A DNA stretch of 9,202 nt from an uncultured Clostridia bacterium (GCA_934122385.1 CAKOWP010000040.1:1-9202); one strand, 5' to 3'. Counted from the first letter of the stretch, positions 1 through 6,824 are shown. The notes: a model not told the origin generated them from the letters alone. Numbers and translations are program-made.

Positions 1-24
1 AAAAATAAAAAAGGAGGAATTTTT

Positions 25-3000
25 ATGTACAAAAAAGTAGAATTAAAAGACGGCTTTGTAGGAATGGAAAGAGAAGTCGCAGAGAACTGGAAGAAAAAAG
101 ACATAATCAAGAAAAACTTTGACATGAACAAAGGAAAAAGATATTTCACATTTTATGATGGACCACCAACAGCAAACGGAAAACCACACGTTGGACACAT
201 CGAAACAAGAGTTATGAAAGATATAATTCCAAGATATAAAGTTATGAAAGGATATCAGGTTATAAGAAAAGCTGGATGGGATACACACGGATTACCAGTT
301 GAACTTGAAATTGAGAAAAAACTTGGAATTTCTGGAAAACAACAAATTGAAGAATACGGTGTTGAAAAATTCGTTAAAGAATGTAAAGAAAGTGTATTTA
401 CATATGTTCATATGTGGGAAGAAATGACAAACAAAGTAGGATATTGGGTAGATATGGAACATCCATATGTAACATACCACAATGACTACATCGAATCAGT
501 TTGGTGGGCATTAAGCCAATTATGGAAAAAAGGACTTTTATATGAAGGACACAAAGTTATGCCATATTGTCCAAGATGTGGAACAGCTTTATCTTCACAC
601 GAAGTTGCACAAGGTTACAAAGATGTTAAAGATTTAACATGTATTGCTAAATTCAAAGTTCTAGAAGGTCAAAATATAGGAAATGAAGCAATTGAACCAG
701 ACACATACATACTAGCTTGGACAACAACTCCATGGACATTGCCATCAAACCTAGCATTATGTGTAAACAAATCATACACATATGCAGAAATAAAAGCAAA
801 TATTGGAACAGACGAAGAGCCAGTATATGAAAACTACATCTTAGCAAAAGATTTAATTGAATCAGTATTAAAAGAAACTCCATATGAAATAATAAAAGAA
901 TTCAAAGGTGAAGAATTATTAGGAGTAAAATATGAACAATTAATGCCATTTGCTAAAGTTGATGGAAAAGCATTTGAAGTAATCCATGGTGATTATGTAA
1001 CATTAACAGACGGTACTGGAATCGTTCACATTGCGCCAGCATATGGTGAAGACGATAGCTTAGTTTCAAAACAAAATGGAATAGCATTTGTAAACTTAGT
1101 AGATAAATCAGGAAAATTCGTACCAGAAGTTGGACCTTGGGCAGGTAGATTTGTTAGAGACTGTAACGAAGATATTTGCAAATGGTTAGCAGACGAAAAT
1201 AAATTATTCAGCAAAGAAAAACACATGCATTCATATCCACATTGTTGGAGATGTGACACACCATTACTTTACTATCCAAAAGAAAGTTGGTTTGTTGCAA
1301 TGAGCAAACTAAGAGATGAATTAGTTGCAAATAACAATAAAGTAAACTGGTATCCAGACACAATTAGAACAGGAAGATTTGGAAAATTCCTAGAAAATGT
1401 AATTGACTGGGGAATTTCAAGAGATAGATATTGGGGAACACCACTTCCAATTTGGACATGTGAAGACGAAAACTGTGGACATCAAGAATGTATTGGAAGT
1501 ATTGCAGAATTAAAAGAAAAAGCAATAGACTGTCCAGATGATATAGAATTACACAAACCATATATTGATAATGTACATTTAAAATGTCCAAAATGTGGTA
1601 AAGAAATGAAGAGAGCAAAAGAAGTTATAGATTGTTGGTTTGACTCAGGTTCAATGCCTTTTGCACAATGGCATTACCCATTCGAAAATAAAGAAATGTT
1701 TGACAACAACTTCCCAGCCGGATTTATTTCAGAAGCAATTGACCAAACTAGAGGATGGTTCTATACATTAACAGCATTAGGAACAGCATTATTTGGAAGA
1801 ACACCATTTGAAAATTGTATCGTTTTAGGACATGTTCTAGATGAACACGGACAAAAAATGTCAAAATCAAAGAAAAACGGTGTAGACCCAATGGTATTAT
1901 TAGATTCAGTTGGAGCAGATGCAACAAGATGGCACTTCTATACATGTAGTGCACCATGGCTACCAACAAGACTTAGTCTAAACAATGTACAAGAAACACA
2001 AAGAGGATTTTTAAGTACATTATGGAATGTATACTCATTCTATGTTTTATATGCAGAAATAGACCAATTCAATCCATTAAAATATAGTGACTTCAAAGTT
2101 ACAAATATAATGGATAAATGGATAATTTCAAAATTAAATACATTAGTAAAAGAAGTAGACGAAAAATTATCACAATACGATATAACAAGTGCAGCACTTC
2201 AAATTGAAAGCTTTACAGACGAACTTTCAAACTGGTATGTACGTAGAAACAGAGAAAGATTCTGGAGTCAAGAATTAACAGACGACAAAATCGGAGCATA
2301 TGTAACACTATACAAAGTACTAGTAACACTATGCAAAGTAGCAGCACCATTTGTACCATTTATGACAGACGAAATTTATCAAAACTTAGTTGTAGGATTA
2401 GACGAAAAAGCACCAGAAAGCATCCACTTATGCTTATGGCCAGAATATGATTCAAGTGCAGTTGATTCTAACCTAGAAAGAGAAATGGACTTAGCATACA
2501 CAATAGTAAAACTAGGAAGAAGTGCAAGAAACTCTGTAAACATCAAAAACAGACAACCATTATCAGAAATGCTAATATCTGTAAATACATTACCTGAATA
2601 CTATTCAGACATAGTAAAAGAAGAATTAAATGTTAAAAAAGTAGAACTAGGAGCAGAAATGTCAGACTACGTAAACTTTGAAATCAAGCCAAATCTACCA
2701 GTTTTAGGAAAAGAATATGGAAGATTAATTCCTAGAATAAAACAAGAAATTGCTAAGAAAAATCAAATGGACTTAGCAAACACAGTAAAAAATGGTGGAG
2801 TAGAATACATCGAAATAGACGATACACAAATAGCATTAAATTCAGAAAACTTACTAATCACAATGAATGGTAAAGACGGATTTGCATTTGCAGGTGAAGG
2901 TGAAATCGGTGTCGTATTAGATACACATATAACACAAGAACTAAAAGAAGAAGGATATGTAAGAGAAGTATTATCAAAAGTTCAAAACATGAGAAAAGAC

Positions 3001-3201
3001 AAAGGTTTTGAAGTTTTGGATAAGATAAATCTTTATGTATCTGGAAATGAAATGCTTGAAAATGTTATTAAACAAAATGCTGAATTGATTAAACATGATA
3101 CTTTGGCATTGGATATTGTTTATGATGCTGAAAGGGCTGATTATACAGAAACTAATATCAATGGAGAAAACTTGAAATTAGATGTTGAAGTAGTAAAATA
3201 A
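25..3201 (+). CDS. ileS: Isoleucyl-tRNA synthetase, type 2 (eukaryote-like), complete
   Basis: This cytoplasmic enzyme charges tRNA-Ile with isoleucine, using ATP, and edits mischarged valine. The 1058-residue protein shows the class I signatures in order: the HIGH-type motif HVGH (55-58) within PPTANGKPHVGH, the editing-domain motif TTTPWTLPSN (233-242), GTGIVHIAPAYGEDD (about 331-345), DQTRGWFYTLTALG (about 580-594), KMSKS (611-615) and the helical anticodon-binding region with WYVRRNRERFW (about 738-748). Cysteine pairs C182/C185, C407/C410, C479/C484 and C521/C524 suggest bound zinc. The length above 1000 residues and the form of the HIGH and KMSKS blocks fit type 2 IleRS, a group known for low mupirocin sensitivity; resistance here is inference. 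AAGGAGG (11-17) lies 7 bases before the ATG. Any T-box leader would be outside the window. Third-position composition changes sharply in the last 200 bases or so. Confidence 0.98.
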   Translation: MYKKVELKDGFVGMEREVAENWKKKDIIKKNFDMNKGKRYFTFYDGPPTANGKPHVGHIETRVMKDIIPRYKVMKGYQVIRKAGWDTHGLPVELEIEKKLGISGKQQIEEYGVEKFVKECKESVFTYVHMWEEMTNKVGYWVDMEHPYVTYHNDYIESVWWALSQLWKKGLLYEGHKVMPYCPRCGTALSSHEVAQGYKDVKDLTCIAKFKVLEGQNIGNEAIEPDTYILAWTTTPWTLPSNLALCVNKSYTYAEIKANIGTDEEPVYENYILAKDLIESVLKETPYEIIKEFKGEELLGVKYEQLMPFAKVDGKAFEVIHGDYVTLTDGTGIVHIAPAYGEDDSLVSKQNGIAFVNLVDKSGKFVPEVGPWAGRFVRDCNEDICKWLADENKLFSKEKHMHSYPHCWRCDTPLLYYPKESWFVAMSKLRDELVANNNKVNWYPDTIRTGRFGKFLENVIDWGISRDRYWGTPLPIWTCEDENCGHQECIGSIAELKEKAIDCPDDIELHKPYIDNVHLKCPKCGKEMKRAKEVIDCWFDSGSMPFAQWHYPFENKEMFDNNFPAGFISEAIDQTRGWFYTLTALGTALFGRTPFENCIVLGHVLDEHGQKMSKSKKNGVDPMVLLDSVGADATRWHFYTCSAPWLPTRLSLNNVQETQRGFLSTLWNVYSFYVLYAEIDQFNPLKYSDFKVTNIMDKWIISKLNTLVKEVDEKLSQYDITSAALQIESFTDELSNWYVRRNRERFWSQELTDDKIGAYVTLYKVLVTLCKVAAPFVPFMTDEIYQNLVVGLDEKAPESIHLCLWPEYDSSAVDSNLEREMDLAYTIVKLGRSARNSVNIKNRQPLSEMLISVNTLPEYYSDIVKEELNVKKVELGAEMSDYVNFEIKPNLPVLGKEYGRLIPRIKQEIAKKNQMDLANTVKNGGVEYIEIDDTQIALNSENLLITMNGKDGFAFAGEGEIGVVLDTHITQELKEEGYVREVLSKVQNMRKDKGFEVLDKINLYVSGNEMLENVIKQNAELIKHDTLALDIVYDAERADYTETNINGENLKLDVEVVK

Positions 3202-3210
3202 ATATGAGAA

Positions 3211-3254
3211 AAAAGTCAGATATAAAATTTAAAAATTTATATCTGATTTTTTTT
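3211..3254. terminator. Bidirectional intrinsic terminator shared by ileS and the convergent orphan gene
   Basis: CAGATATAAA (3217-3226) pairs perfectly with TTTATATCTG (3236-3245) around a 9-base loop. The stem extends outwards through A-T pairs (3211-3214 with 3248-3251) and one G-U pair. Eight T residues follow on the plus strand (3247-3254), and an A-rich run on the other side supplies the U tract for the minus strand. It begins 10 bases after the ileS stop and lies 33 bases beyond the stop of the minus-strand gene, so it suits both. Confidence 0.88.
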
Positions 3255-3286
3255 AATAGAAAACAAAATAGGGTGGCTAATATGGT

Positions 3287-3976
3287 TTATCGTGCCCAGT
3301 CTTGTATAACTTTCTTAGCATTTTCTCCATAATGTCCTTCATTAATTTTGCCACCAGTTACTTTAATCTTTTGAAAAAAGCTATGTTGGGCTAATTCATC
3401 TTCGTTTATATTTACTTTTTCATTTTGTTCAATACGATAAATAGCATAATTTATATATTTTTTAATATCTTTGCGTTTATATTTATTTTTGCCATTTTTT
3501 TGTTCTGTTAGCAGTAGTGAAATTTGATTTAAAAGTTCAATATGTTTATTTTCTATGCTTTTCATATCTATTAAAAGTTGACCTCTTTCAAATTCTATTG
3601 TATTATGTTTTAATTCTTTCTTTATTTGACTTCTTTTTATAATTCTAAATTTAGGTGTTTGATTTAAGTTCAATTCTGATTTTTCTTTATTCCTTTTTGC
3701 ATTTTGTAAATTATTCTTTTTTTCTGCTATCGTCATAATTTGTCCTTTTTTTAAATTTTGAATTTCTTCCTGTATAAATTCACTAACTTCTTCACGCTCG
3801 AATTCATGTTCATCTCCATCATCTATAGGTATACCACCAATATTTATACCACCATAATTCATGCCACTATAATTCATACCTCCAATATTATATCCACCAA
3901 TATGAAACATAGCATCATCATCATCTTTAGCTATAATCATTGATTTAATTATTTTTAATCTATCAATATACAACAT
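3287..3976 (-). CDS. Unrecognised acidic/coiled-coil protein with five glycine-rich pentads
   Basis: I do not recognise this 229-residue protein. The start is supported by AAAGAGG 10 bases upstream of the ATG and a near-consensus promoter further out. In order it has a short N-terminal segment ending in DDDD (18-21), five pentads of the form [HN][IY][GS]G[YMI] (25-49), an acidic stretch (52-70), a long charged helical region rich in K, E, N and Q (about 66-160, likely partly coiled coil), and a basic C-terminal part with KYKRKDIKKYINYAIYR and a final GGKINEGHYGENAKKVIQDWAR-like tail. No signal peptide or transmembrane segment is evident, so it is probably cytoplasmic. It stands alone, convergent to ileS and divergent from the CmpB-like gene. 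No function is assigned. Confidence 0.8.
   Translation of the reverse strand: MLYIDRLKIIKSMIIAKDDDDAMFHIGGYNIGGMNYSGMNYGGINIGGIPIDDGDEHEFEREEVSEFIQEEIQNLKKGQIMTIAEKKNNLQNAKRNKEKSELNLNQTPKFRIIKRSQIKKELKHNTIEFERGQLLIDMKSIENKHIELLNQISLLLTEQKNGKNKYKRKDIKKYINYAIYRIEQNEKVNINEDELAQHSFFQKIKVTGGKINEGHYGENAKKVIQDWAR
3830..3904 (-). repeat. Five in-frame 15-base imperfect repeats encoding glycine-rich pentads
   Basis: Read on the minus strand, five successive 15-base units encode HIGGY, NIGGM, NYSGM, NYGGI and NIGGI (residues 25-49 of the orphan protein), followed by a partial PI. The DNA units are related but not identical, each with an AAT-A-T-GGTGG-like core. This suggests old tandem duplication, possibly prone to slippage and copy-number change between strains. 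Confidence 0.8.
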
Positions 3977-4042
3977 TTTTTGTTAACCTCTTTTCAACAT
4001 TTTCTCATTATCTAAATTCCTATGTTTGCAATATTACTTTAT

Positions 4043-4071
4043 ATTATACATTAAATTTACATAAATTTCAA
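4043..4071 (-). promoter_or_regulatory. Sigma-A promoter for the minus-strand orphan gene
   Basis: On the minus strand, TTGAAA (4071-4066) and TATAAT (4048-4043) are separated by exactly 17 bases. This is a close match to the vegetative consensus. Initiation near 4036 would give a leader of about 60 bases before the ATG at 3976. Confidence 0.8.
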
Positions 4072-4142
4072 GTGCCTTATTGTGTCAATATAAATAATTT
4101 ATGATATATTGCTTTGATAGTAAGTATTTTTGTAACAAAACA

Positions 4143-4171
4143 TTGCAAATTTTATTTTTTTATTGTATTAT
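4143..4171 (+). promoter_or_regulatory. Sigma-A promoter for the CmpB-like gene
   Basis: TTGCAA (4143-4148) and TATTAT (4166-4171) are spaced by 17 bases. Initiation near 4178 leaves a leader of about 30 bases. Its -35 lies about 70 bases from that of the divergent minus-strand promoter, so one regulator could act on both. I see no strong operator palindrome between them. Confidence 0.75.
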
Positions 4172-4208
4172 ATAAAAAACAAAATTTAAAGATTTTAATG
4201 GGGGATAT

Positions 4209-4769
4209 ATGGAAAAAGAAAAATTAATTGAAACAAAACAATTAACAGAAAAACAAAAACTATTATTATATTTTTTTACATACTCGTTTTTGGGATGGAT
4301 ATTAGAAACAGTCTTTTGTGTACTAACATTAGGAGTATTTAACAAAAGAGGATTTTTATATGGACCAGTTTGTCCAATATACGGATTTGGAGCAATAATT
4401 TTAATAGAAAGTTTGAAAAAAATAAAAACAAATACAGTAGGAAAATTTTTTATTTCTATGATAGCATTTACCATATTTGAATATGTAGTATCTGTTGTAT
4501 TAGAAAGCTTATTTGGCTTGAGATGGTGGGACTACACAGGCGAACCATTTAATTTTCAAGGGAGAATAAGCCTTGCATATTCAATTGCTTGGGGGATAAT
4601 AGGAACTATTTTTGTTGAAAAAATTCATCCTTTTGTAAAGAAACAACTTGAAAAGATTACAACAAAAATTCCTCATAAAGTTCAAATTTGTTTATTAATT
4701 TTATTTTTGACAATTATTATAATTGACTTTATGATGTCTATAACTAGGTATTCAATAGCTTTGTATTAG
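4209..4769 (+). CDS. CmpB/DUF1113-family membrane protein (annotated in databases as putative ABC-transporter permease)
   Basis: This is a 186-residue integral membrane protein with about five hydrophobic segments (roughly 19-43, 55-69, 77-98, 118-135 and 157-176). Two conserved family blocks are visible: YSFLGWILE followed by KRGFLYGPVCPIYGFG (46-61), and WWDYTGEPFNFQGRISL (106-122). These match the family I know as DUF1113 or CmpB, common in Clostridia and Bacilli. The permease name is a database convention; no ATPase partner lies nearby and the substrate is unknown. The start is supported by GGGGG (4200-4204), at a rather short distance of 4 bases from the ATG. The gene stands alone under its own promoter, and no convincing terminator follows it. 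Confidence 0.85.
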   Translation: MEKEKLIETKQLTEKQKLLLYFFTYSFLGWILETVFCVLTLGVFNKRGFLYGPVCPIYGFGAIILIESLKKIKTNTVGKFFISMIAFTIFEYVVSVVLESLFGLRWWDYTGEPFNFQGRISLAYSIAWGIIGTIFVEKIHPFVKKQLEKITTKIPHKVQICLLILFLTIIIIDFMMSITRYSIALY

Positions 4770-4871
4770 TAATTCTTTTTAGGTATAGGATTTATTTTTT
4801 CTAATATAATATTTTTCTTACTTAACTGTAATTTTTTATGAAAAAAGAAAAAATAATTGGAATAAAAATAA

Positions 4872-4900
4872 TTGATAATGAGTAAAAAAAGTGATATAAT
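4872..4900 (+). promoter_or_regulatory. Strong extended -10 promoter upstream of the 243-residue orphan
   Basis: TTGATA (4872-4877), a 17-base spacer and a perfect TATAAT (4895-4900) preceded by TGa (4892-4894) make this one of the best promoters in the window. Initiation near 4907 would leave a leader of about 93 bases. The spacer before it (4770-4871) is AT-rich with no gene or strong terminator that I can see. Confidence 0.85.
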
Positions 4901-4926
4901 CAGCAATGTAAATGGAGTAAAATAAA

Positions 4927-5003
4927 AAGGAGGAATAATTTCCAAAAAATTTCCAAAAGATATAATAATATATGCACAAATAAAATGGAGGAAAAAACAA
5001 TGA
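4927..5003 (+). other. Leader with an orphan Shine-Dalgarno and a possible non-AUG leader peptide
   Basis: A perfect AAGGAGG (4927-4933) has no ATG, GTG or TTG at a usable distance. The frame it could serve opens at ATT (4938-4940), runs 21 codons without a stop, and ends at TGA (5001-5003), overlapping the ATG at 5000 as ATGA. The sequence ATTTCCAAAA occurs twice, 11 bases apart (4938-4947 and 4949-4958). Translation from ATT is rare, so this may be only a relic or a ribosome standby site. A three-codon ATG ORF (4972-4983) is also present. Confidence 0.35.
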
Positions 5004-5731
5004 AAGAAATGATAGAACGGATAAAAACATTACCATATCTTCAAAATATGAAAGTACGAGAAGTAGAAAAAAACGCTATTACTTTTATAAGTGAAAATGG
5101 TAAAGAAATAATTGAGTTAAAGAAGCCATGTTGTCACGAAAAAGAGATTACTTATGATTATATAGTATATGAAGAGGTTGATGTTGAAATACCTAAATTT
5201 ATACTTAAGATATCAGACAGTAGTATAAATCTACAATGTAAGACGGCTTCGTATGAAAAAACAGTTTATATTAAGGCTAAAATTGATTTGTTCCAGTATG
5301 TTCTGGAATTTGGATTGAGAAACTTAGCAAATGCATTCTTCTTCTGTAAATATTTAACAGAAGAAGAAAAGAATAACGGGTATTTAATAGTTAAAAAAGC
5401 TATTAAATATAGTGAGATTCCATTAGATGCTGTGATAGATGCAAGAGTTGACGAGTCCTTTGAAGTTGAAAATAAAAAGATTGTAAACTATAAGGAACAG
5501 GGGGCAAATTATTTTCTCCAATTTTATCATGGAGTATTTTATTATGCTGAAAGTAATTTCAGGGTACGGCTAGACAGAGATGAAAATCTAGAATTTTCAA
5601 TTTGTGGAAAGAAAAATACTCTTCTAAAAAATGAAGATGTTTCAATTTGTTTGAAGAGTGCTTTTGAAAAAATTAATATTATAAGCGATAAAATGTGCAA
5701 TATTGAGAATAGCTTTTGGAAGGGAATTTGA
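5000..5731 (+). CDS. Unrecognised soluble protein (243 residues)
   Basis: I do not recognise this protein. The ATG at 5000 is preferred over the in-frame ATG at 4985, because GGAGG (4987-4991) overlaps the codons just after the upstream ATG and sits 8 bases before the downstream one. The sequence looks like a mixed alpha/beta soluble protein: a charged N-terminus (MKEMIERIKTL), alternating beta-like segments such as VREVEKNAITFISENGKEIIELK, a CC-H pair (PCCHEKE), a hydrophobic middle segment (FGLRNLANAFFFCKYL) and aromatic-rich YFLQFYHGVFYY. No signal peptide or clear transmembrane helix is present. It is monocistronic between a strong promoter and a terminator, so it is probably a real, expressed gene. 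No function is inferred. Confidence 0.82.
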   Translation: MKEMIERIKTLPYLQNMKVREVEKNAITFISENGKEIIELKKPCCHEKEITYDYIVYEEVDVEIPKFILKISDSSINLQCKTASYEKTVYIKAKIDLFQYVLEFGLRNLANAFFFCKYLTEEEKNNGYLIVKKAIKYSEIPLDAVIDARVDESFEVENKKIVNYKEQGANYFLQFYHGVFYYAESNFRVRLDRDENLEFSICGKKNTLLKNEDVSICLKSAFEKINIISDKMCNIENSFWKGI

Positions 5732-5761
5732 AGTATTTTTTGATTAAAAATATGGAAAAAT

Positions 5762-5799
5762 AAAAAGATATGATTTTTGTGTCATATCTTTTTTATTTG
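5762..5799. terminator. Bidirectional intrinsic terminator between the orphan gene and tRNA-Thr
   Basis: AAAAAGATATGA (5762-5773) pairs over 12 bases with TCATATCTTTTT (5782-5793) around an 8-base loop. A T tract (5789-5794, then A and TTT) follows on the plus strand. The complementary A-rich flank gives a U tract for transcripts of the minus-strand tRNA, whose 3' end is 10 bases away. Confidence 0.88.
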
Positions 5800-5802
5800 G
5801 TG

Positions 5803-5878
5803 TGGAGCCAATAAGCAGAATCGAACTGCTGACCTACGGGTTACGAATCCGTTGCTCTACCAACTGAGCTATATTGGC
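5803..5878 (-). tRNA. tRNA-Thr (anticodon CGT), CCA encoded
   Basis: Read on the minus strand the 76 bases fold as a full cloverleaf. The acceptor is GCCAATA/TATTGGC, the D stem GCTC/GAGC with loop AGTTGGTA, the anticodon loop TTCGTAA with anticodon CGT (5845-5843), the variable loop AGGTC, the T stem AGCAG/CTGCT with loop TTCGATT, then T73 and an encoded CCA. CGU decodes ACG (threonine). The anticodon stem ACGGA/CCCGT has one non-Watson-Crick pair, A31-C39. The gene is convergent with the upstream orphan and shares its terminator. The closest promoter is uncertain. Confidence 0.96.
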
Positions 5879-5910
5879 GAATATTCGCTTTTACTGATAT
5901 GTATACCGCT

Positions 5911-6000
5911 TTGACAACTTTTTTGATTTTAATTTTGGTTGTCTATTTTGTCTATTTTGTCCAATTTTTCTATAAAAAAAGTTGTCAAAAAGTTGTCAAA
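5911..6000. repeat. Inverted and direct GTTGTCAA repeats in the tRNA/toxin-like spacer
   Basis: TTGACAACTTTTTT (5911-5924) is the exact reverse complement of AAAAAAGTTGTCAA (5975-5988). A second copy of AAAAAGTTGTCAAA (5987-6000) overlaps the first with an 11-base period (5976-5989). Between the arms, GTCTATTTT is tandemly repeated (5941-5949 and 5950-5958) and a degenerate third copy, GTCCAATTTTT, follows. Further TTGACA/TTGTCA matches occur at 6061 and around 6925 and 6940. The motif could be a regulator site flanking the toxin-like gene, or simply a set of -35 boxes. Confidence 0.65.
5969..5999 (-). promoter_or_regulatory. Possible promoter for tRNA-Thr
   Basis: On the minus strand TTGACA (5999-5994) is followed by TATAGA (5974-5969) at 19 bases, or by the weaker TTTATA (5976-5971) at 17. 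Both -10 choices are poor, and initiation here would leave a leader of about 85-90 bases. A closer TATACA (5905-5900) lacks a -35 box. The choice is open. Confidence 0.3.
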
Positions 6001-6074
6001 TATTATAGCAAAATTATAATATAGAATTATTAAAAAATCAATAGATAAAAAATAAAAAAATTGACAAAAAAGTA

Positions 6075-6103
6075 TTGAACTCAAAACAAATGTTTGATAA
6101 AAT
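6075..6103 (+). promoter_or_regulatory. Promoter for the PemK/MazF-like gene
   Basis: TTGAAC (6075-6080), a 17-base spacer and TAAAAT (6098-6103) with an upstream TGa (6095-6097) fit an extended -10 sigma-A promoter. Initiation would fall near 6110, leaving a very short leader that holds just the Shine-Dalgarno. A TTGACA at 6061-6066 has no matching -10. Confidence 0.65.
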
Positions 6104-6112
6104 AATTATGCT

Positions 6113-6127
6113 GGAGGTGTTAATGTG
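6113..6127 (+). promoter_or_regulatory. Ribosome binding site that decides a GTG start, with a start-stop ATG beside it
   Basis: GGAGGT (6113-6118) lies 6 bases before the GTG at 6125. The ATG at 6123 is in another frame and is followed at once by TGA (ATGTGA), so it cannot encode a protein. It could still compete for initiating ribosomes. Confidence 0.7.
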
Positions 6128-6820
6128 AGTAATAGTGAAGTGAATTTTAAAACAAAAGCTATTCTACATAAAGACAAATCATTAGGAAGATTAGATTTAT
6201 CATTTCTTAAACATATAGAATTAGAAGAATATAAAAAAAGCGAATTATTAGCATACTGGATCTATGATTATGCAACATACCATGATGAAGAAAAAATATT
6301 TAATATTGCAAAATCGGGAGTATACTCACGAGGTGATGTGATTAAAGTAAATTTAGGATTTAATATTGGACATGAATTAGGTGGATTACATTATTGTATA
6401 GTATTAAATAAATATGATAATATGAAAAATGGAGCTTTAAATGTTATACCATTAACATCAAGAAAAGAAAATAAAAAATATGATTCATCTTCTGTAAATA
6501 TTGGTAAAGAACTATATGATATTTTTAAGACAAAAATAAAAAAAGAAAAAGATAAATTGCAACAAATTTTATATGAATTAAACAAAGTAGATAATGTTCC
6601 TAATAATATTAAAAAAATAATAGAAAAGGAAGAAGATTATATAAGAAAAATGGAAGAAGAAATTCTAAAAATGAAAAAAGACAGTATTGTTTTAATAAAT
6701 CAAATAACGACAATTAGTAAACAAAGAATTTATAAAGATACAGTAAGAAGAAATGTTAAAATATCTAATAAAGCCCTTGATTTAATAGACAACCAAATTA
6801 TTAAATTTTTTACAAAATAA
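6125..6820 (+). CDS. Solitary PemK/MazF-fold protein with a coiled-coil insertion
   Basis: The 231-residue protein carries the MazF-type pattern: YSRGDVIKVNLG (67-78), a loop ending ELGG (84-87), the strand HYCIVLN (89-95), LNVIPLTSR (105-113), and the C-terminal block SIVLINQITTISKQRI (187-202), which corresponds to the Q-I-R-T-I-D-K region of MazF. MazF toxins of about 115 residues cleave RNA. Here an extra N-terminal region (1-65) and a charged helical insertion (about 131-184, K/E-rich, coiled-coil-like) double the length. In B. subtilis MazF the catalytic residues are Arg25 and Thr48. The arginine position appears to be His89 here, while Thr111 is kept. No antitoxin gene precedes it. It may be a nuclease, a PemK-like subfamily with another role, or phage-derived. 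Domain assignment is fairly sure; activity is not. Confidence 0.85.
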   Translation: MSNSEVNFKTKAILHKDKSLGRLDLSFLKHIELEEYKKSELLAYWIYDYATYHDEEKIFNIAKSGVYSRGDVIKVNLGFNIGHELGGLHYCIVLNKYDNMKNGALNVIPLTSRKENKKYDSSSVNIGKELYDIFKTKIKKEKDKLQQILYELNKVDNVPNNIKKIIEKEEDYIRKMEEEILKMKKDSIVLINQITTISKQRIYKDTVRRNVKISNKALDLIDNQIIKFFTK

Positions 6821-6824
6821 CAAA

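Noticed and set aside
3758..3943. Plus-strand 61-codon frame rich in Ile, Thr and His
   Set aside because: It is the antisense of the pentad-repeat gene, which has the promoter and ribosome binding site; the apparent repeats are the mirror of the pentads.
4160..4474. 104-codon minus-strand frame across the CmpB-like gene
   Set aside because: It overlaps a family-recognisable membrane protein and its promoter, with no ribosome binding site of its own.
4836..5036. Minus-strand 66-codon hydrophobic frame
   Set aside because: It covers the promoter and leader of the 243-residue orphan. Its hydrophobicity only reflects A-rich sequence on the opposite strand.
5803..5878. tRNA-Thr as an attachment site for an integrated element
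   Set aside because: No integrase gene and no repeated copy of the tRNA 3' end was found in the window, and the 3' side leads straight into a terminator shared with the neighbouring gene.
5941..5969. CRISPR-like or minisatellite array from the GTCTATTTT repeats
   Set aside because: There are only two exact 9-base copies and one degenerate copy, with no spacers; this is a short local duplication.
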